A DNA stretch of 64,000 nt, taken from the NCBI GenBank assembly GCA_001949185.1, contig BDGG01000008.1, forward strand, positions 369,648 to 433,647, given 5' to 3'. The number at the start of each line of letters is the position of its first letter. Positions within the stretch are counted from its first letter, which is position 1. Made by a program: the position numbers and the translations under genes. Of this stretch, positions 25,719 to 37,277 are shown piece after piece. Below the pieces are notes generated by a model. That model saw only the letters and a program-made list of their open reading frames with translations, had not been told where the DNA came from and searched no databases. Origin of the DNA: Ramazzottius varieornatus. Taxonomy: Eukaryota; Tardigrada; Eutardigrada; Parachela; Ramazzottiidae.

Positions 25719-26100
25719 CTAGATTAGCTCGATCCGCTCAGGAAACATCAACTCGCCCCAGGTGATGCTTTCCTTATTGCCCATCGTTTCTTCGTCTTGA
25801 GCATGTCCCGCTGAAAGATTTGTCAATGAACCACGGGACAGTTTCCTCCTCAGGAATATATTAAGGATATATTATTACTAAAGTGTATTGGAGACTGCAT
25901 CTTACGTGAGCGAGGAAAGGCTGGTTTCGTTTCTTCGGTCCGGTGGTGTTCGCATGAACTGGCAGATGCCGGACATCATTTGCGGATCAAGTTTCGTTGA
26001 AGCGTAGAGTCATCCATCCATCGTAATCAGCTTGCGACTATGGCTTGACCAGTGTCCTCAGCGTAAAAAGCAGTGCAGTTCGACAGCGTCCCGTCTGGAA
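25719..26100 (-). other. Coding-like block of unclear structure
   Basis: On the minus strand 25719-25810 follows a good acceptor (AAATCTTTCAG) and has an open frame reading GHAQDEETMGNKESITWG and onward to a stop. Upstream, near 25906-26000, a GTAAGA donor ends open frames, but the phase of the best upstream frame does not match. Another frame is interrupted by one TGA. This may be a decayed gene, a gene with unseen exons, or chance. Confidence 0.2.
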
Positions 26101-26637
26101 CGCCATAGCGCGGTCTAACTGGTGACACAATTGGACAGAAATGGACACATGTCCGGCTGTAGACATGACTTCTAATTTTCAATGGGAACTGAGAGATATG
26201 AATCTGAATTTGAGCTTAATCGAATTAGCACCATCGAAATCCAGTTTCCAGAATTTAAAATGGCTGATTTTGGACTAATGATTTGCACTCCAGATTCAAG
26301 AAATCCAAATCAAAACACAACAAAGGATTTGCCCTTGTTCATGTGATGAATCAAAATTTCATGAATTTACTCGCATTGATTGCTTGAAAGACTGCTAAAA
26401 GATCTGAAATAACGTTGAGAATGGGTGTAATGGTAGCGCCCTGTGGCACGTGTGACCGGTTACAGGTGGCAGTTTGCAGTCACATTATTCGATAATTTCC
26501 GCCTTCGAAGCTACTCGCACAAGAGAGATCGAATGACATCGTCAAACTCAAGTTCAAGAAGTAAATGTAGTGGAATAAATTGTTTGTTCGTTCGTTTTGT
26601 GGGGAGAGTAGTAAAGTGACACTTTACAAAGAAAACA

Positions 26638-26826
26638 GTGCTGAGAGGGACAATCGACAAAGAGTCCTTGGTGTCGTCACCATCGTTAGCGCCTCAAGTT
26701 TCCTCCCGTCATCTGGACGAACTTTACGAAACCGATTCTCCCTTTGCACAAGGCGGTACAATTGAGATGGATGGGACGTCTGGCAGCGTTGTTATGTCTG
26801 GAATAAGGAGAAGAACAGGCCGGTAA
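26638..26826 (+). other. Exon-like open block
   Basis: A 62-codon open frame with coding-like composition (Ser-rich start, then LDELYETDSPFAQGG and a basic end RRRTGR) stops at a TAA that overlaps a possible GTAAAA donor. No neighbouring exon could be joined. The product is not recognised. Confidence 0.2.
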
Positions 26827-27985
26827 AATGATGGCCATTGAAATGGAAATTCAGTGGGCAGTTGTATTGGTCATCAGTCCATTAGTCGCGGAAGAAAGGC
26901 GACCTTTACGCAACGATGGCCGGTTTCCTGCTGAGAAATCTGAATAGAACTCTTACCAGCATTGTTCCGGCACATAAAGCCAAGTAGGAAACTCGATGTC
27001 ATTTTATCTTTGCGCTTCATTTTATGCACGTCCAGATGTCGGCATGGCCGCTATCTGTCGCTTTTCATGGAGCGCCGCATGTTGTGAACTGTGCGGTCAC
27101 TGTCGGCCGGACCTTGTCCAATTACTGCTTCCGGAAAGACTCAACAGCATGCCTCACTGATGGACAAGGCATACCGAAGATAAACAAGCTGCTAATTTAT
27201 TATAAATCAAGGGCAACAGCGATGCATCAGCTGGGGGATGGCTGTGAGCAAACATCCCCAGTAAACATTGCGTCACTACCATGATCCAGCAGTTATAGTC
27301 ATCGGCTGATCGAAATCCATTCTCCTCAAAGTTCGTTGGACTCAATTTTATTGATATATTCTTCCATCCGGCCCCAATAACATATTGTAAACACCCACCT
27401 TGTCACGTACTCAACGAGACAAGTGAATATTCGATCGCCAATAAAAAAACTGAATTCAATTCCATAAACTTCGGTAACAACCCGGAAGTATCTCCCCTCA
27501 ACGTCCCACAAGTGGTCGTTTCACCGTAATTTTCCAAACAAGAACCACCACGCATCTGTCCCTCGATTCGCATCGTTCCCTGTCAGCAAGAGTGAGTTTC
27601 AGCTACGTTCCTGATTCGATTACCTGGTCATTGTGCCGGTTGATACTTGTGCTGCACCGTCCACAGGACCACAGCCCTCGCGAGTAACCGTGATACTGAT
27701 ACCGACACCTCCGTTCGAATTTTGAGCCTCGAAACAAAACCAACATATTTAACGTAATAAATAGTGTCACCACACCAAATCCGCGCGAAGAGTATTTACA
27801 ATAGCTAACACTCTATAATGTCGTATTCCACAGAACGAAAACGGCAACGAACGTGGCAATCTAAAAACACCTGCGACAGAATACTTAATTCAGAAACAGC
27901 AACTGAGCACCACACGACAACCGGTCATGGTGAAGGAACTAAAAAAAGTAGATTGGGTACCTTGAGCATGAAGTCTCTTCGGCTC

Positions 27986-30751
27986 TCAATAAACGTTGTC
28001 TTTTCCGTCGAAGAAATCAGCTATACGTGTGGCTTCGCGATACCCCGAAAGTAAAGCTCCATGCATGGTACCCGGATACCGCTTCATGGTGTGTTCGCCA
28101 GCAAAACAAACCCGTGGGACGCCATCCACCTCGAGGGGTTCGGCCAGTACATCGAAGTCGTCACCCGATGCACCGACAGGTACGCTGGAGTACGATCCTC
28201 GTGAGAATTGATCCGATCCCCACCTGGAAACTTTGAAATCTTTGGGCAAGGAAACGGTCGTTCTGCCGAAAATCTTTTGGAGAACGCGCGTGCATTCTTG
28301 CACGATTTGCTCGTCGGACTTCTCTTCCGACGCTATGGCGGCCTTACCTACAAAACAAATCATTATTGAGACAACATAACTAATGCTTAGAGACTGGGGC
28401 AAATTGGTTACCTGCGATAAGGGCAACCAGCACAGGTTGATCATACAGTCCCCAAAACATGAAGAAGTTTCCCCGCAAGTCAGGGTTTCGGTTGGTGAAC
28501 CCGAAGAGTGTTCGTCGGGCTTTCCAAAACTTTTTTGGGTAGACCAGGATAACTTTGTTGAGCACACCAAAGCCTAACTTTTGTATGGACTGCACTTTTC
28601 GGCTCGGGAGGGACGGCTCGAATCTGAGGGTGTTGTGGTTAACACCGTGTTTGAGGACTCCAAGGGGGACGGTCAGGATCACCGCGTCACACTGAATATC
28701 TCGTCTAGACGTCACACCTGGCTCGGAACATCTGGTCGTCACGGTGGCTCCTGAAGACCCATACGCGATCTTCTCCACAGTCTCGCTGTGGTGAAGTGAC
28801 ACGCCCGCGGACATTTTGTGCACCAACTGAGCCAATCCACCTGCAAAAAGAGGTGCAAGTTCAACGGAAGTAAAAACACAAAATACTGTATCAAAAGACG
28901 AAACTTGAAAGTGGACAAAAAATGACTTCTCGCCGAAGTACCACAAAACGTCACCTGTAACGCAGTAGTGGCCACCTGGAAGTTCGTACTCTTCATCCTG
29001 GTCCCAATGTTCCACGGACAGATTTTCTACCGGCATCGCGTTAGCAAAGTCGTAATTCGCCAAATGCCAGCCCAGTATCTGTTGATCTTGTTCCGAGATG
29101 TACTGCTCATGGAACTGTTCGGGTAGTTCATCGGCTGGTTCAGCTAAGGCTTCTTGAGACTCAATCAGTAGCTCGTTCTCCCTCATGTCCGCCTTCAGCT
29201 TCTGCAGTTGTTTCCGACATTGCTCAACTTCAGCGTGTCGTTTCCCTATGTTCGCTTCCCAGTGCTTCTGCATAATTGACTTGGCTTTGTGGAGCAAGTC
29301 GAACCGAGTCTTGTACAGGTTTTTCATGAACGTTTTCTCGCGCAACCGATCTTCTATGACTGAGTTGGCTCTCCCTACCACCTCCAACTCTTTGAGCTTC
29401 AAAATCTCCGTTATACACTGACCCATTCCGAACTGAGATTCAGGAGTACCCAGCCCAACTACATCGTCGGAAGTATTGTTCTCTTTGTTTAGTTCGTAGG
29501 ACGGAGCAGCGTGGAAATTGTGATAGTGTGTATGGGCAACTGATACCAAGCTTTCAAACTCTTGTTCCAAGACTTCGTCTCTGTCTTCCGAAATAGTCGA
29601 TCCGTTGTTGTCGAAGATCGGACAGCGAAGGTCGACCTTTTCCAGCTTGAGGCCGAGTTGCCGATGCAGGATGATAGCTACGGGATTACCCTCAGTTCCT
29701 GTAACCAGCATGGAGCCAAGTTCGCCAAACGTATTTCTGGCTGTGTTGCTGAACCAGGGAGAGATCCTTCCACCCGACCGGTTCCTTCCTTCTAGTACGG
29801 TCACCTGAAAGGAGAAAAAGATAACAGACTAATAGTCCGCCGTTGATATGCACTAAAATTTAAGTGTACCTTGAACCCGAAATTCCGAAGCTGTCTTGCA
29901 GCCGCCAACCCGGAAATGCCGGCGCCCACGACCACGATGTGTCTTTGCTGACGGACCGGAGGAACGGAAAAGGACTGTTCCACCGCAAACTCACCGAAGT
30001 TTATCAGACAAGTGCGGTTCAAGTACTTGACGATGCGTATAAGGTGCTCTTGGTCGAACGAGAACGTAACGCTTTCAAGCGATCGTAGAATCTTCCCGAC
30101 GGTCAGCCTTTCGGTCGGGTTCCTCAGCCAGAGCTGTAATACTGTGTTTCTCAGAGTAAGATGCACTGTTCGCAACGACAGCGTTCCTTGAGCGACTTCC
30201 GGGAACTCGCTTTCTTCTCTTGTCGTCAACCTGTCCGGATCTGAAACATAAAAGCTTTCAGTACTAACATTCACGAGTACAACACGGTATCTCGATTTGG
30301 TGTGGGTACCTAAGCGGCTCAGGTACGCTGCTCGTGCGGGAGAGGTAGGTTCTGGAAAAACGGCGTGCTCAGGTTCCGCTTTCTCGTACTCCAAGATGGT
30401 GTTGAGCGAGCTGTTGTATTGTATTTCGTCGTCGGCTGGGTTAATCCGCTGCACCGGAGCAAATCTGAATTCTTGGCTGGTACTCGTAGAGGGACTCATA
30501 GGCCCGGTCTGGAGCTTCGTGTTCGCTCGCATTATCTTTGGTTGCGGTTCGCCGCTTCTACCACGGTAGTCCGGTTGCGATGTTCTCGAGCTGGAACTTC
30601 CGTTACTCAGCGGACTTCCACGACGTACGGGACCGTTGGTAGTAGTTATCTGAGTTACGTGCGTTGGAGTCTGGACGACTTTAGGAGCTATGGCGGGGAT
30701 ATCCGTCTTGTGCGAGGTCGACGGCTGAACCGATGGCTCTGAAAGAGTCAT
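27986..30751 (-). CDS. KDM1A: Lysine-specific histone demethylase LSD1
   Basis: FAD-dependent amine oxidase that removes methyl groups from mono- and dimethylated histone H3 Lys4 in CoREST-type complexes. Exons: 30310-30751, 29870-30240, 28955-29804, 28412-28840 and 27986-28347, giving 817 residues (human about 852). Order: a disordered Ser/Thr/Pro-rich N-terminus; a SWIRM domain (residues about 137-240, with LTLRNTVLQLWLRNPTERLT); the FAD dinucleotide-binding motif VVVGAGISGLAAARQL; a charged coiled-coil insertion like the LSD1 tower, in the third exon; then DQQILGWHLANYDFANA and the C-terminal oxidase half. The catalytic lysine is in VPLGVLKHG at about residue 618. The end FAGEHTMKRYPGTMHGALLSG is the conserved FAD-contact segment. 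The start at 30751 lies just inside an acceptor, implying an untranslated first exon. Confidence 0.95.
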
Positions 30752-31299
30752 TCTGCAATTGAACGAAAGCAAAGACGAAACACTGCATTGTAAGAGCGAT
30801 CTTGTGTTGTACTAACCAGCAGATGTTCCCAGAGAGATGGAACTTCCTAACGCAGACATTCTGCGGCCTTACCACCCAGTTTCAACGCCCCAACCTGCAA
30901 CACTAGAATTCTAAATACGCTTCACGTGGGATTTAGCACGGGTTTTTTGTAGTGCCGAATTGTACTGTATGATTTGCTTTGTCACAATAATTCCTCCCGC
31001 GAGCTCTTACCAGCGTAGAGCACCAGCCGTACTGTGAAGGTAGCGCTTCAGGACGAGCTGGCAAACTAGTAGCTGAACCCACTTAGCTCCACAACACCAC
31101 TATGGCGGATTCGATTATGTCATGTTGTAAGACACTTCGCGGCGGTCCGCAGCAAGAATTATGCAACAACAAGTTGCTCGCCTATCCAGCTGGTCAACTG
31201 CTGGTCCGGCGCTGGTCACTGATAGTTGTGCCGTTGTGTTGATCGAACATAAGTCCCTACAATAACACCAAGATCAGTTTCCAACGTGTCCCACAGAGA

Positions 31300-31712
31300 A
31301 CTGTCTCAAACTTTAAACCATATCGTGCTCCTACTTTAAACCATATCGTCTATGTGTCGGGGGTACGAGCTGGAACCAATGTCATCCGAGGAAACTTCGC
31401 CCAGCTAGCATCGGACCGAATTCCTGACTGGTCTGGTCCGGTGTAGATGAGGCGTTTTAGATAGAGTCAGCAGCTTATTCCGCGCCATTATTCCAGAGTC
31501 CAGGTACAGCAGCATTATTCCAGAGTCCAGGTACCTCAGCTCCCATGTACCACGTAGGCGAGCGATTTGCTAACGTAACTTTGATTGAATCAGGAAACAG
31601 CAAGTCCGACGAGGCAGCTGGTCCTGACCGACGTCGCAGATAGGCGTCTTGAACAGATCGATACTTCAGCTCCTTCTACAACAAATCACTTGAAGTCATC
31701 ACTTGAAGTCAT
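31300..31712. repeat. Three short two-copy tandem duplications
   Basis: ACTTTAAACCATATCGT occurs twice near 31310-31350. CATTATTCCAGAGTCCAGGT occurs twice near 31487-31535. CACTTGAAGTCAT occurs twice near 31686-31712. Copies are identical, so the events look recent. Confidence 0.7.
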
Positions 31713-31858
31713 CACACCAACAGAACGGAAACTTACCTACCTAGAACTGTAACTAACTTTCGCCTGTTGATCACTAAGAAACGATTCCGCAGTTGAAATC
31801 CTGGGATAAGCTGAATATAATTCTCTGGAAAATTGAAAATTGCGACTAATTCGATGGG

Positions 31859-32055
31859 TGCACACTGCACCTGTACAGTGTACAACAAAATAAACCGTTA
31901 GAAATGGGTGCATGGAGCCAGATGGTTAAAGCCAATGAAATTTGCGCATACAGTAAAACCTAATTGTCATTGGCTGAGTCGTAAGTAAGTTCAGCTGGAC
32001 TGTTTCGCTCATTTTTAACGGTTAATTTTGTCGTACACTGTACATTGCACGCTGC
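31859..32055. mobile_element. MITE-like element with about 40-bp inverted ends
   Basis: The left end reads TGTACAGTGTACAACAAAAT then AAACCGTTAGAAATG; the right end in reverse complement reads TGTACAGTGTACGACAAAAT then TAACCGTTAAAAATG. The inner parts share AGCCAATGA. About 190 bp, no open reading frame. It looks like a non-autonomous DNA transposon; no clear target-site duplication is seen. Confidence 0.7.
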
Positions 32056-32352
32056 GCACCGAGCAAAAGTACACAGTCAATCAATCAAGGCAGATAGTTT
32101 CTAAATGACGTCATCGTGCTTGTGACGTCACTTGAAACCTGTGTTAATGCTCCGGTTGAAGGATTCATGGCCCGAACAGCATAGAAAATTCCGTTCAAAA
32201 CCTTCCAGCCCCAGACATTTTTCCGTTTTCTGACCCCCGTGTGTACTAGGCCATCTTACTGTTATGCTCTGCGCTGCTTGCAGATAGATCTGTGACCACC
32301 AGATTTTTCTGGGTGCTGTAGCGGCGGTCTTCGGCATCCCGAGAAGCTCATT

Positions 32353-33035
32353 ATGAATTGCAGTCTCGCCAGATTAGCCATACGGAGGTTCCTAGCCAAG
32401 AATACCGTCCTGATAGGGCCCCTTCCCACATCCGTCCGCATATCATGCGTACGTCCTATATCCACGACCGATAAGAAGAAGGATGGATCAGTTGGCCTCA
32501 GCATACAACAGGACGGAGTATCTACCAAGGTTGGAGGACCAGTAGATACAAACTACGTGCAAAGAAAGGTAATCGCTAATCCGAACGGTCCGCTATATAG
32601 TAAAATACGGTGTTATTCCCATTGCCTTTGCCGAAATGCTAAAAGTGCTGCTGCCTTCTGGGTATCTGGGGATGTTATCCTAGGACTGGATCACTCGTGG
32701 AATGGACTTTGAGGACGAAGACGAGGACAGATGGGCATACTATTTTGCCATGTTTGGAATGTTCACCTTCATGAACGTCGCTATAGGATACTACCTCACC
32801 TATATGCCCAACCGCGGGTAAGTGTTTCCCGCGAGATTCCCATAAGTAAGTTTTTGTGTTGAAGGATGCTGTTTGTAGATGGCCTAATCGAGACTGGGTT
32901 GAGAGAGAAGCGTATTTGGAACTTCATCGACGAGAAAAGTTTGGTGAACCACTGGTAGACCCAGATTTCATACCCAGAAGCAGGATAGTCTTACCTTCGG
33001 AAGAAGAGCTCGAAGGTTTCGAAATCCACATCTAG
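32353..33035 (+). CDS. NDUFB11: Complex I accessory subunit NDUFB11 (ESSS)
   Basis: Accessory subunit of the membrane arm of mitochondrial NADH:ubiquinone oxidoreductase. Exons: 32353-32568, 32684-32817 and 32879-33035 (phases 0 and 2), giving 168 residues (human 153). The first about 40 residues are basic and Ser-rich (MNCSLARLAIRRFLAKN), a plausible mitochondrial presequence. The body matches the family: an acidic stretch DFEDEDEDR, one TM segment (YYFAMFGMFTFMNVAIGYYL), TYMPNRGWPNRDWVEREAYL, and a tail RSRIVLPSEEE like the human KIQLPEDE end. It starts 1.6 kb from, and divergent to, KDM1A. Confidence 0.88.
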
Positions 33036-33341
33036 AGTCTTCTGCACGAATCGAGGTTTGAAAAGAATGTTTTTATGTCTGGGAAGACTATGTGATACTA
33101 ACGATATTACTTCGCGATTGAGAACCCGCGTTTACTCAGTTTACTCTATTTGGATTCAGTTCATCCCTATCGTGAAGTTTCAGCGAGTGGTCCACTGTAG
33201 TCTGGCGAATTATCGATATCGTGGTCTGTAGTATCCGAGAGACTTTCTTGCTAATGACTTAAGCGCTAAATTGAAAAATCGGGGCTGCATTTTCTTTCAG
33301 GAAGACTGTGTGCGAGTTTTGTACTGCGCCGAGTGTTCCTA

Positions 33342-33813
33342 CTGTACACGAACGACGAGATATTACGGGCCAGTAAAAATTACGGAGCAGGCCTTTTCGC
33401 TACGGCGGCACGGGCAGGCGATTCTTGCTACAAGTAAAAACCAACTTCGAAGGCTGGCCGCTGGACTGCTGTACGTCCGTCCTGGATATTGGCCCGAACA
33501 GCTAAAGCTTATCATATTTGTTATAGCAGTTAGTTTAAGTTAGATCTTCATGGTACCGGAACACGCACACTTCAACACTTCAAGCTAGTCCAAGGCTTCT
33601 CCGGGAGAAAGTCGACAGCAGCGTTGAAGCGTTGAGCCAAACATGATCAGCTGATGTCCACTGTCCATGACAGTTTTCTGCGCTTGAATCTCACTACGTT
33701 ACGTCGTTTGTCCGGTTTCTGTTTCTGACTTCCACACAAATTTTAAATTTGCCGTCTTTTCCGCCTGGCCCGTAATTTTTACTGGCCCATAATATCACGA
33801 TGCGCGTGTACTG
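33342..33813. mobile_element. Tc1/mariner-like non-autonomous element
   Basis: About 470 bp with roughly 55-60-bp inverted ends. The left end is CTGTACACGAACGACGAGAT then ATTACGGGCCAGTAAAAATT; the right end in reverse complement is CAGTACACGCGCATCGTGAT then ATTATGGGCCAGTAAAAATT. Both ends are flanked by TA, as expected of a Tc1/mariner target duplication. No transposase is encoded. Confidence 0.78.
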
Positions 33814-34141
33814 TATGGACTTAAATGATGTCGCACTGCAGATGGCGTTTCGGAACCCAATGCGGTATCACGCAAGCAGGAAGTCAACACGAAAGCTTCG
33901 CAGGCGTATGGAGTTTTGGGCTTTAATGCTTAATCCAATGGCGCAAGGAATTCAGTCGATTCAGATACAAGGGAGCAGTACGAATACTGTTTCACGTTGC
34001 GAAATGCAAACCTGACTGGTCCGCGAAAGAGGAAACTCGGTATACTGACAAGACTGTACGGAAAAAGCTAACGAACAAAAGCTATTACGAAAAAAAAATT
34101 TCCTATGACAGCCGTCATGTATGGGCAAGTCTACGAGGAAA

Positions 34142-34427
34142 TTACTTTCCGGTGAGGGTGTTCTTGATTTTGTCAGTGGTGGACTCTGCTCCTGTGGCGT
34201 GCTTGACTTTGTCCACTCCGTCCTTGATCTGAAAGGAACAAGCATTCAGTAGACCTCGCTCCGAAGAACGTAAACAGTGCAGTGTTATGTTCGAGTTTAC
34301 AGATTATTAGTAATAAGTTCATTCGTAAAGAACTTACGGCATCCCCCGCCTTGGCTCCAGCGTTCTGGACGTCTTTCTTCAGGCTATCGGCAGCATCGGA
34401 GGCTTTATTCTGGGTTCGGTCAGACAT
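34142..34427 (-). CDS. Small hydrophilic LEA-like protein, 58 aa
   Basis: Two exons (34338-34427 and 34142-34228, phase 0) encode 58 residues, almost all polar: MSDRTQNKASDAADSLKK at the start and TDKIKNTLTGK at the end. There are no Cys, Trp or Pro residues, and Ala, Asp and Lys dominate. The heptad-like spacing (DAADSLKKDVQNAGAKAGDA, then KDGVDKVKHATG) suits an amphipathic helix forming only on drying or membrane contact, as in group-3-type LEA or CsbD-like stress proteins. A canonical TATA box lies about 120 bp upstream of the start codon, suggesting strong or inducible expression. The family link is by composition and pattern only; the protective role is inference. Confidence 0.75.
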
Positions 34428-34548
34428 TTTCTGGATCGTTAAAGAAGTGGTGGTTGGTGGAGGAGCAAAAACGTTTCTTTTGCAAGGCGAAGGAAAGGTT
34501 TATACTCAACGTGGCAGACTGTGAACGCTGAGCATTGCACACAAAGGC

Positions 34549-34556
34549 CTTATATA
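34549..34556 (-). promoter_or_regulatory. TATA box of the LEA-like gene
   Basis: TATATAAG on the minus strand, about 120 bp upstream of the start codon. This places transcription start near 34520-34527 and leaves a 5' UTR of about 95 bases. Confidence 0.55.
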
Positions 34557-34559
34557 CGG

Positions 34560-35620
34560 GCAGCTGCAGAACATGCCGATCGATAGATGCGGGGCAGTTT
34601 CCGAACTTGAATTTCAAGTATTTTTCAGTCGCGATTGGTGAAGGCGACTGACGGCCATCCTTTAGGGGAGGATCGTTTCGTGAGATTGTTGACAGATCAG
34701 GATGAACTCGTCTTAATGTTCTTTACAATGGCACACCAAAGCCACTTCCGCCTTGTGGCATCAAAGCCCGTCCAAGTCCTCGCGATGTGTCCATCGTCCT
34801 CCCGTGGATCAAGGCTGGAATGATATAGCTCTGCCCGATTCGAAAGAGTCGACACTGAAGGCTAAAGGAGCTGGTTTTTTTTGACGGAAGACTTACGAAC
34901 GGAAATATTTGCACGTGGAGCTGTGGACAGATGAATGTCAAATTTCTTTGGCCTGCTTCCCATGTTGAAACACTGTGTACGAGCTTGAAGGTCACGTGTG
35001 TACTGTCGTTCGAGGTTATATATTTCCGCCATCTTCCACACTTCAGTTCCGCGAAGGCTAAGGAAACTTCTTGTAAATTGGTTTTGATTTTTACTTTTTA
35101 GACCAATCTCAATTAGCGGCATTGTCACAAAGCACCGCTGTGAACGGCTCTTCTGTCTAGCATCCGATTGATGCATTTGGTGCCGTTTCTTTTCCGGATG
35201 ACTGAACGAAGTTTTGACAACATTTTTAAAGTAGCATCTCTTTTGTCAAACTACGGTGGGATGCACGGTAATGACGGTACTGCACGTTCGAAAGCTGTTC
35301 ACGGAGACGTGACCAATGCGAATAATAGTTTTGTTCTCAAGTCCTGGGTTTAGTCGACTGAACGTCGGCGTTCTGCGGTCTGTTGAAAGAAACTCCGCCA
35401 TCTTTATAATAAAAGCAAAAGCTGAAAGTTCAGAATGTTTTTTGATGTTAGGTCCTCGAGGCTTCGCATCTTCACCCTTCGTCAGCTACACACAGCTCAC
35501 TGGACAGATCTGGTCAGCCTAACTATTGCGTGCGTAGTTCCTTGCATCGTACCGAGGTCCCTACTGGGATATCTGGATTTTCCCCTACTGTACTTACAGT
35601 ATAATCATCCCTTTAATACC
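34560..35620. other. Intergenic between LEA-like and Thr-rich genes
   Basis: Head-to-head spacing of about 1.1 kb. Nothing coding is supported. TATAATAAAAG near 35405 could be a promoter element for the downstream gene, with an intron in the 5' UTR ending at CTTACAG (35593-35599). Confidence 0.35.
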
Positions 35621-36265
35621 ATGTTACTTCGGAAAACTGGGTTATTGATTTCTTCCTTTCTCCTAGAAGCCTTGTTTCTTGGACCTACAGATGGACAGTT
35701 GTACACGATCTACGACATTAAGGTGCCGACCACTCCCCGTGCAACAACCCACGCACCCACAACAACTACGAGAGCCGCCACCACTACCACCACAAGAGCT
35801 CCAGTATTTTACTACAACTACTACGGAGACCCTGTAACACAAGCTCCAGCTACCACCACAACCACCGCGAGGCCAACCACCACCACAACGACAATTCCTG
35901 TCGCGACGACACCCGCTCGACCAATGTACTACGATGCTTATTACGGAACCTATAACGCCATGACGGCAGCACCGACCACGACCCGGGCTTCTACCACTAC
36001 AAGACGTCCAACCACAACCGCCAGCCCAGTTTACAGCTACAATTACAACACCAACAACATTGTCCAGTCCTACGTTCAGTATGGTCCACAGTCTGGTATG
36101 CAGTACCCCAGCTCGGGTCTTGGCGGCGGAAGCTCGATGCAGTTAGGTCCTTATTTTGGCCCAGCGCAGATGACTGTACAGTCTCGAAGTTACAGTTTTC
36201 CTTTCTCGTCGATCTTCTTCAATCCTATGGATTCCCGTAACTTATTCATAGAACTGAGCTCTTAG
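35621..36265 (+). CDS. Secreted Thr-rich low-complexity protein with FNPMDSRNL tail
   Basis: A single exon of 214 residues. The ATG at 35621 gives a signal peptide (MLLRKTGLLISSFLLEALFL); the frame is open further upstream but without one. The mature protein alternates Thr/Ala/Pro runs (TTTRAATTTTTRAP, suited to mucin-type O-glycosylation) with Tyr-rich islands (FYYNYYGDP, MYYDAYYGTYN, YSYNYNTNN). It ends in an aromatic segment and FFNPMDSRNL close to the C-terminus. The same nine residues FNPMDSRNL occur in the Gly/Ser/Tyr-rich protein 1.0 kb downstream, so the two are probably related. A structural or adhesive extracellular role is inferred from composition; no named family is recognised. 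Confidence 0.75.
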   Translation: MLLRKTGLLISSFLLEALFLGPTDGQLYTIYDIKVPTTPRATTHAPTTTTRAATTTTTRAPVFYYNYYGDPVTQAPATTTTTARPTTTTTTIPVATTPARPMYYDAYYGTYNAMTAAPTTTRASTTTRRPTTTASPVYSYNYNTNNIVQSYVQYGPQSGMQYPSSGLGGGSSMQLGPYFGPAQMTVQSRSYSFPFSSIFFNPMDSRNLFIELSS

Positions 36266-37277
36266 TATCGGGCAATCGGACTTGGAAGGCGCAGAGTGTG
36301 TCGATAGTTAACCTCACCAGGGCATGCTTGTTGGAGTGTCGTGTCCGCATGTGTCCAAACGACCGCCTTGTTTTTTCGCGGAGGTGCTCGCAGTCGGACT
36401 TTCGTTTATTGTAAATCTATTTTTTAATGAGCGCAGCTTCTGACAGCAGGTGTCAAAGACAAGTTTTGTTTTCGTACACGACCACAATAAGGATTATTTG
36501 AAGTATGTGTACTACCTACTGATAGCTCCACATGGGTCCAGACACATTTTATTTTATTTCAATTTTAATAGCCAAATTTCGCTACAGTTTCCCGGCGTCT
36601 TACACTAATCAGGGTCAATTGTCAATCATCAAGTGTGGTTTTGAGGTCCTTGACAATTTCGTTCACTTGAGCATACGGCAAAACGACTTTCGATATATTA
36701 TGATTAATGATGGCGCCTGGCCTTCAAATGCCTATGTACCTGAGCCGGACGGGTTGACGGCGCTAATCATACCACGATAGCGCAAAAAGTGGCTCGAACG
36801 ATCGCGAACTCGGTAGTAACAGACGTCGATTCCGACAAGTGGATAGTTTTTGACTATCCGAACCAACAGCTCGCTTCAGAATTTGATCAGCTCTATACGT
36901 ACAACAATGTCGAGGAATGAAGAAAGCCATGTTATCAAATCTGTTTTCTTCGTGTATATGGTACAATGAGCAGTTCTTCAGGCTGTTCTGACAGATGAAG
37001 TTCGATGGGTCCTCCGAACGGCGCCCGCGTCCAGCTGCAGGCTGATATTCGATCGTCCGAACGTAAGGAGCTTGCCATCTTACTCAAGACCTGCCGTCGA
37101 TTTCAAGTTACGTGAGATTAGCATAAAGACAGTTTTAGCGTTCTACATGCCGTCCATTTGTCGCAGGAGATCACGAACGGTTCCGCAAACACATGTATAA
37201 ATTTAAGAATTCTAATTGTCCCGTCTGTTTGATCCGATTAAATTTTTGATTTCACTCTTGTTCACACCCAGTGTCAA
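36266..37277. other. Intergenic between the two secreted-protein genes
   Basis: About 1.0 kb. Short open frames only; no exon or repeat I can support. Confidence 0.5.

Larger units (their letters stand above)
18837..27985. other. 9.1-kb gene-poor region upstream of the cadherin
   Basis: No gene could be built here on either strand. Open frames are short and lack family resemblance. The region holds one palindromic element (23.8 kb), a coding-like block near 25.7-26.1 kb and an exon-like block at 26.6 kb, listed separately. Much of it lies upstream of the cadherin start codon, so cis-regulatory DNA or undetected 5' UTR exons are plausible. Confidence 0.5.
30752..32352. other. 1.6-kb divergent KDM1A/NDUFB11 intergenic region
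   Basis: Holds the presumed 5' UTR exon and promoter of KDM1A and the NDUFB11 promoter. It also carries three small tandem duplications (31.3-31.7 kb) and a terminal-inverted-repeat element (31.86-32.06 kb). No coding exon is supported. Confidence 0.5.
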
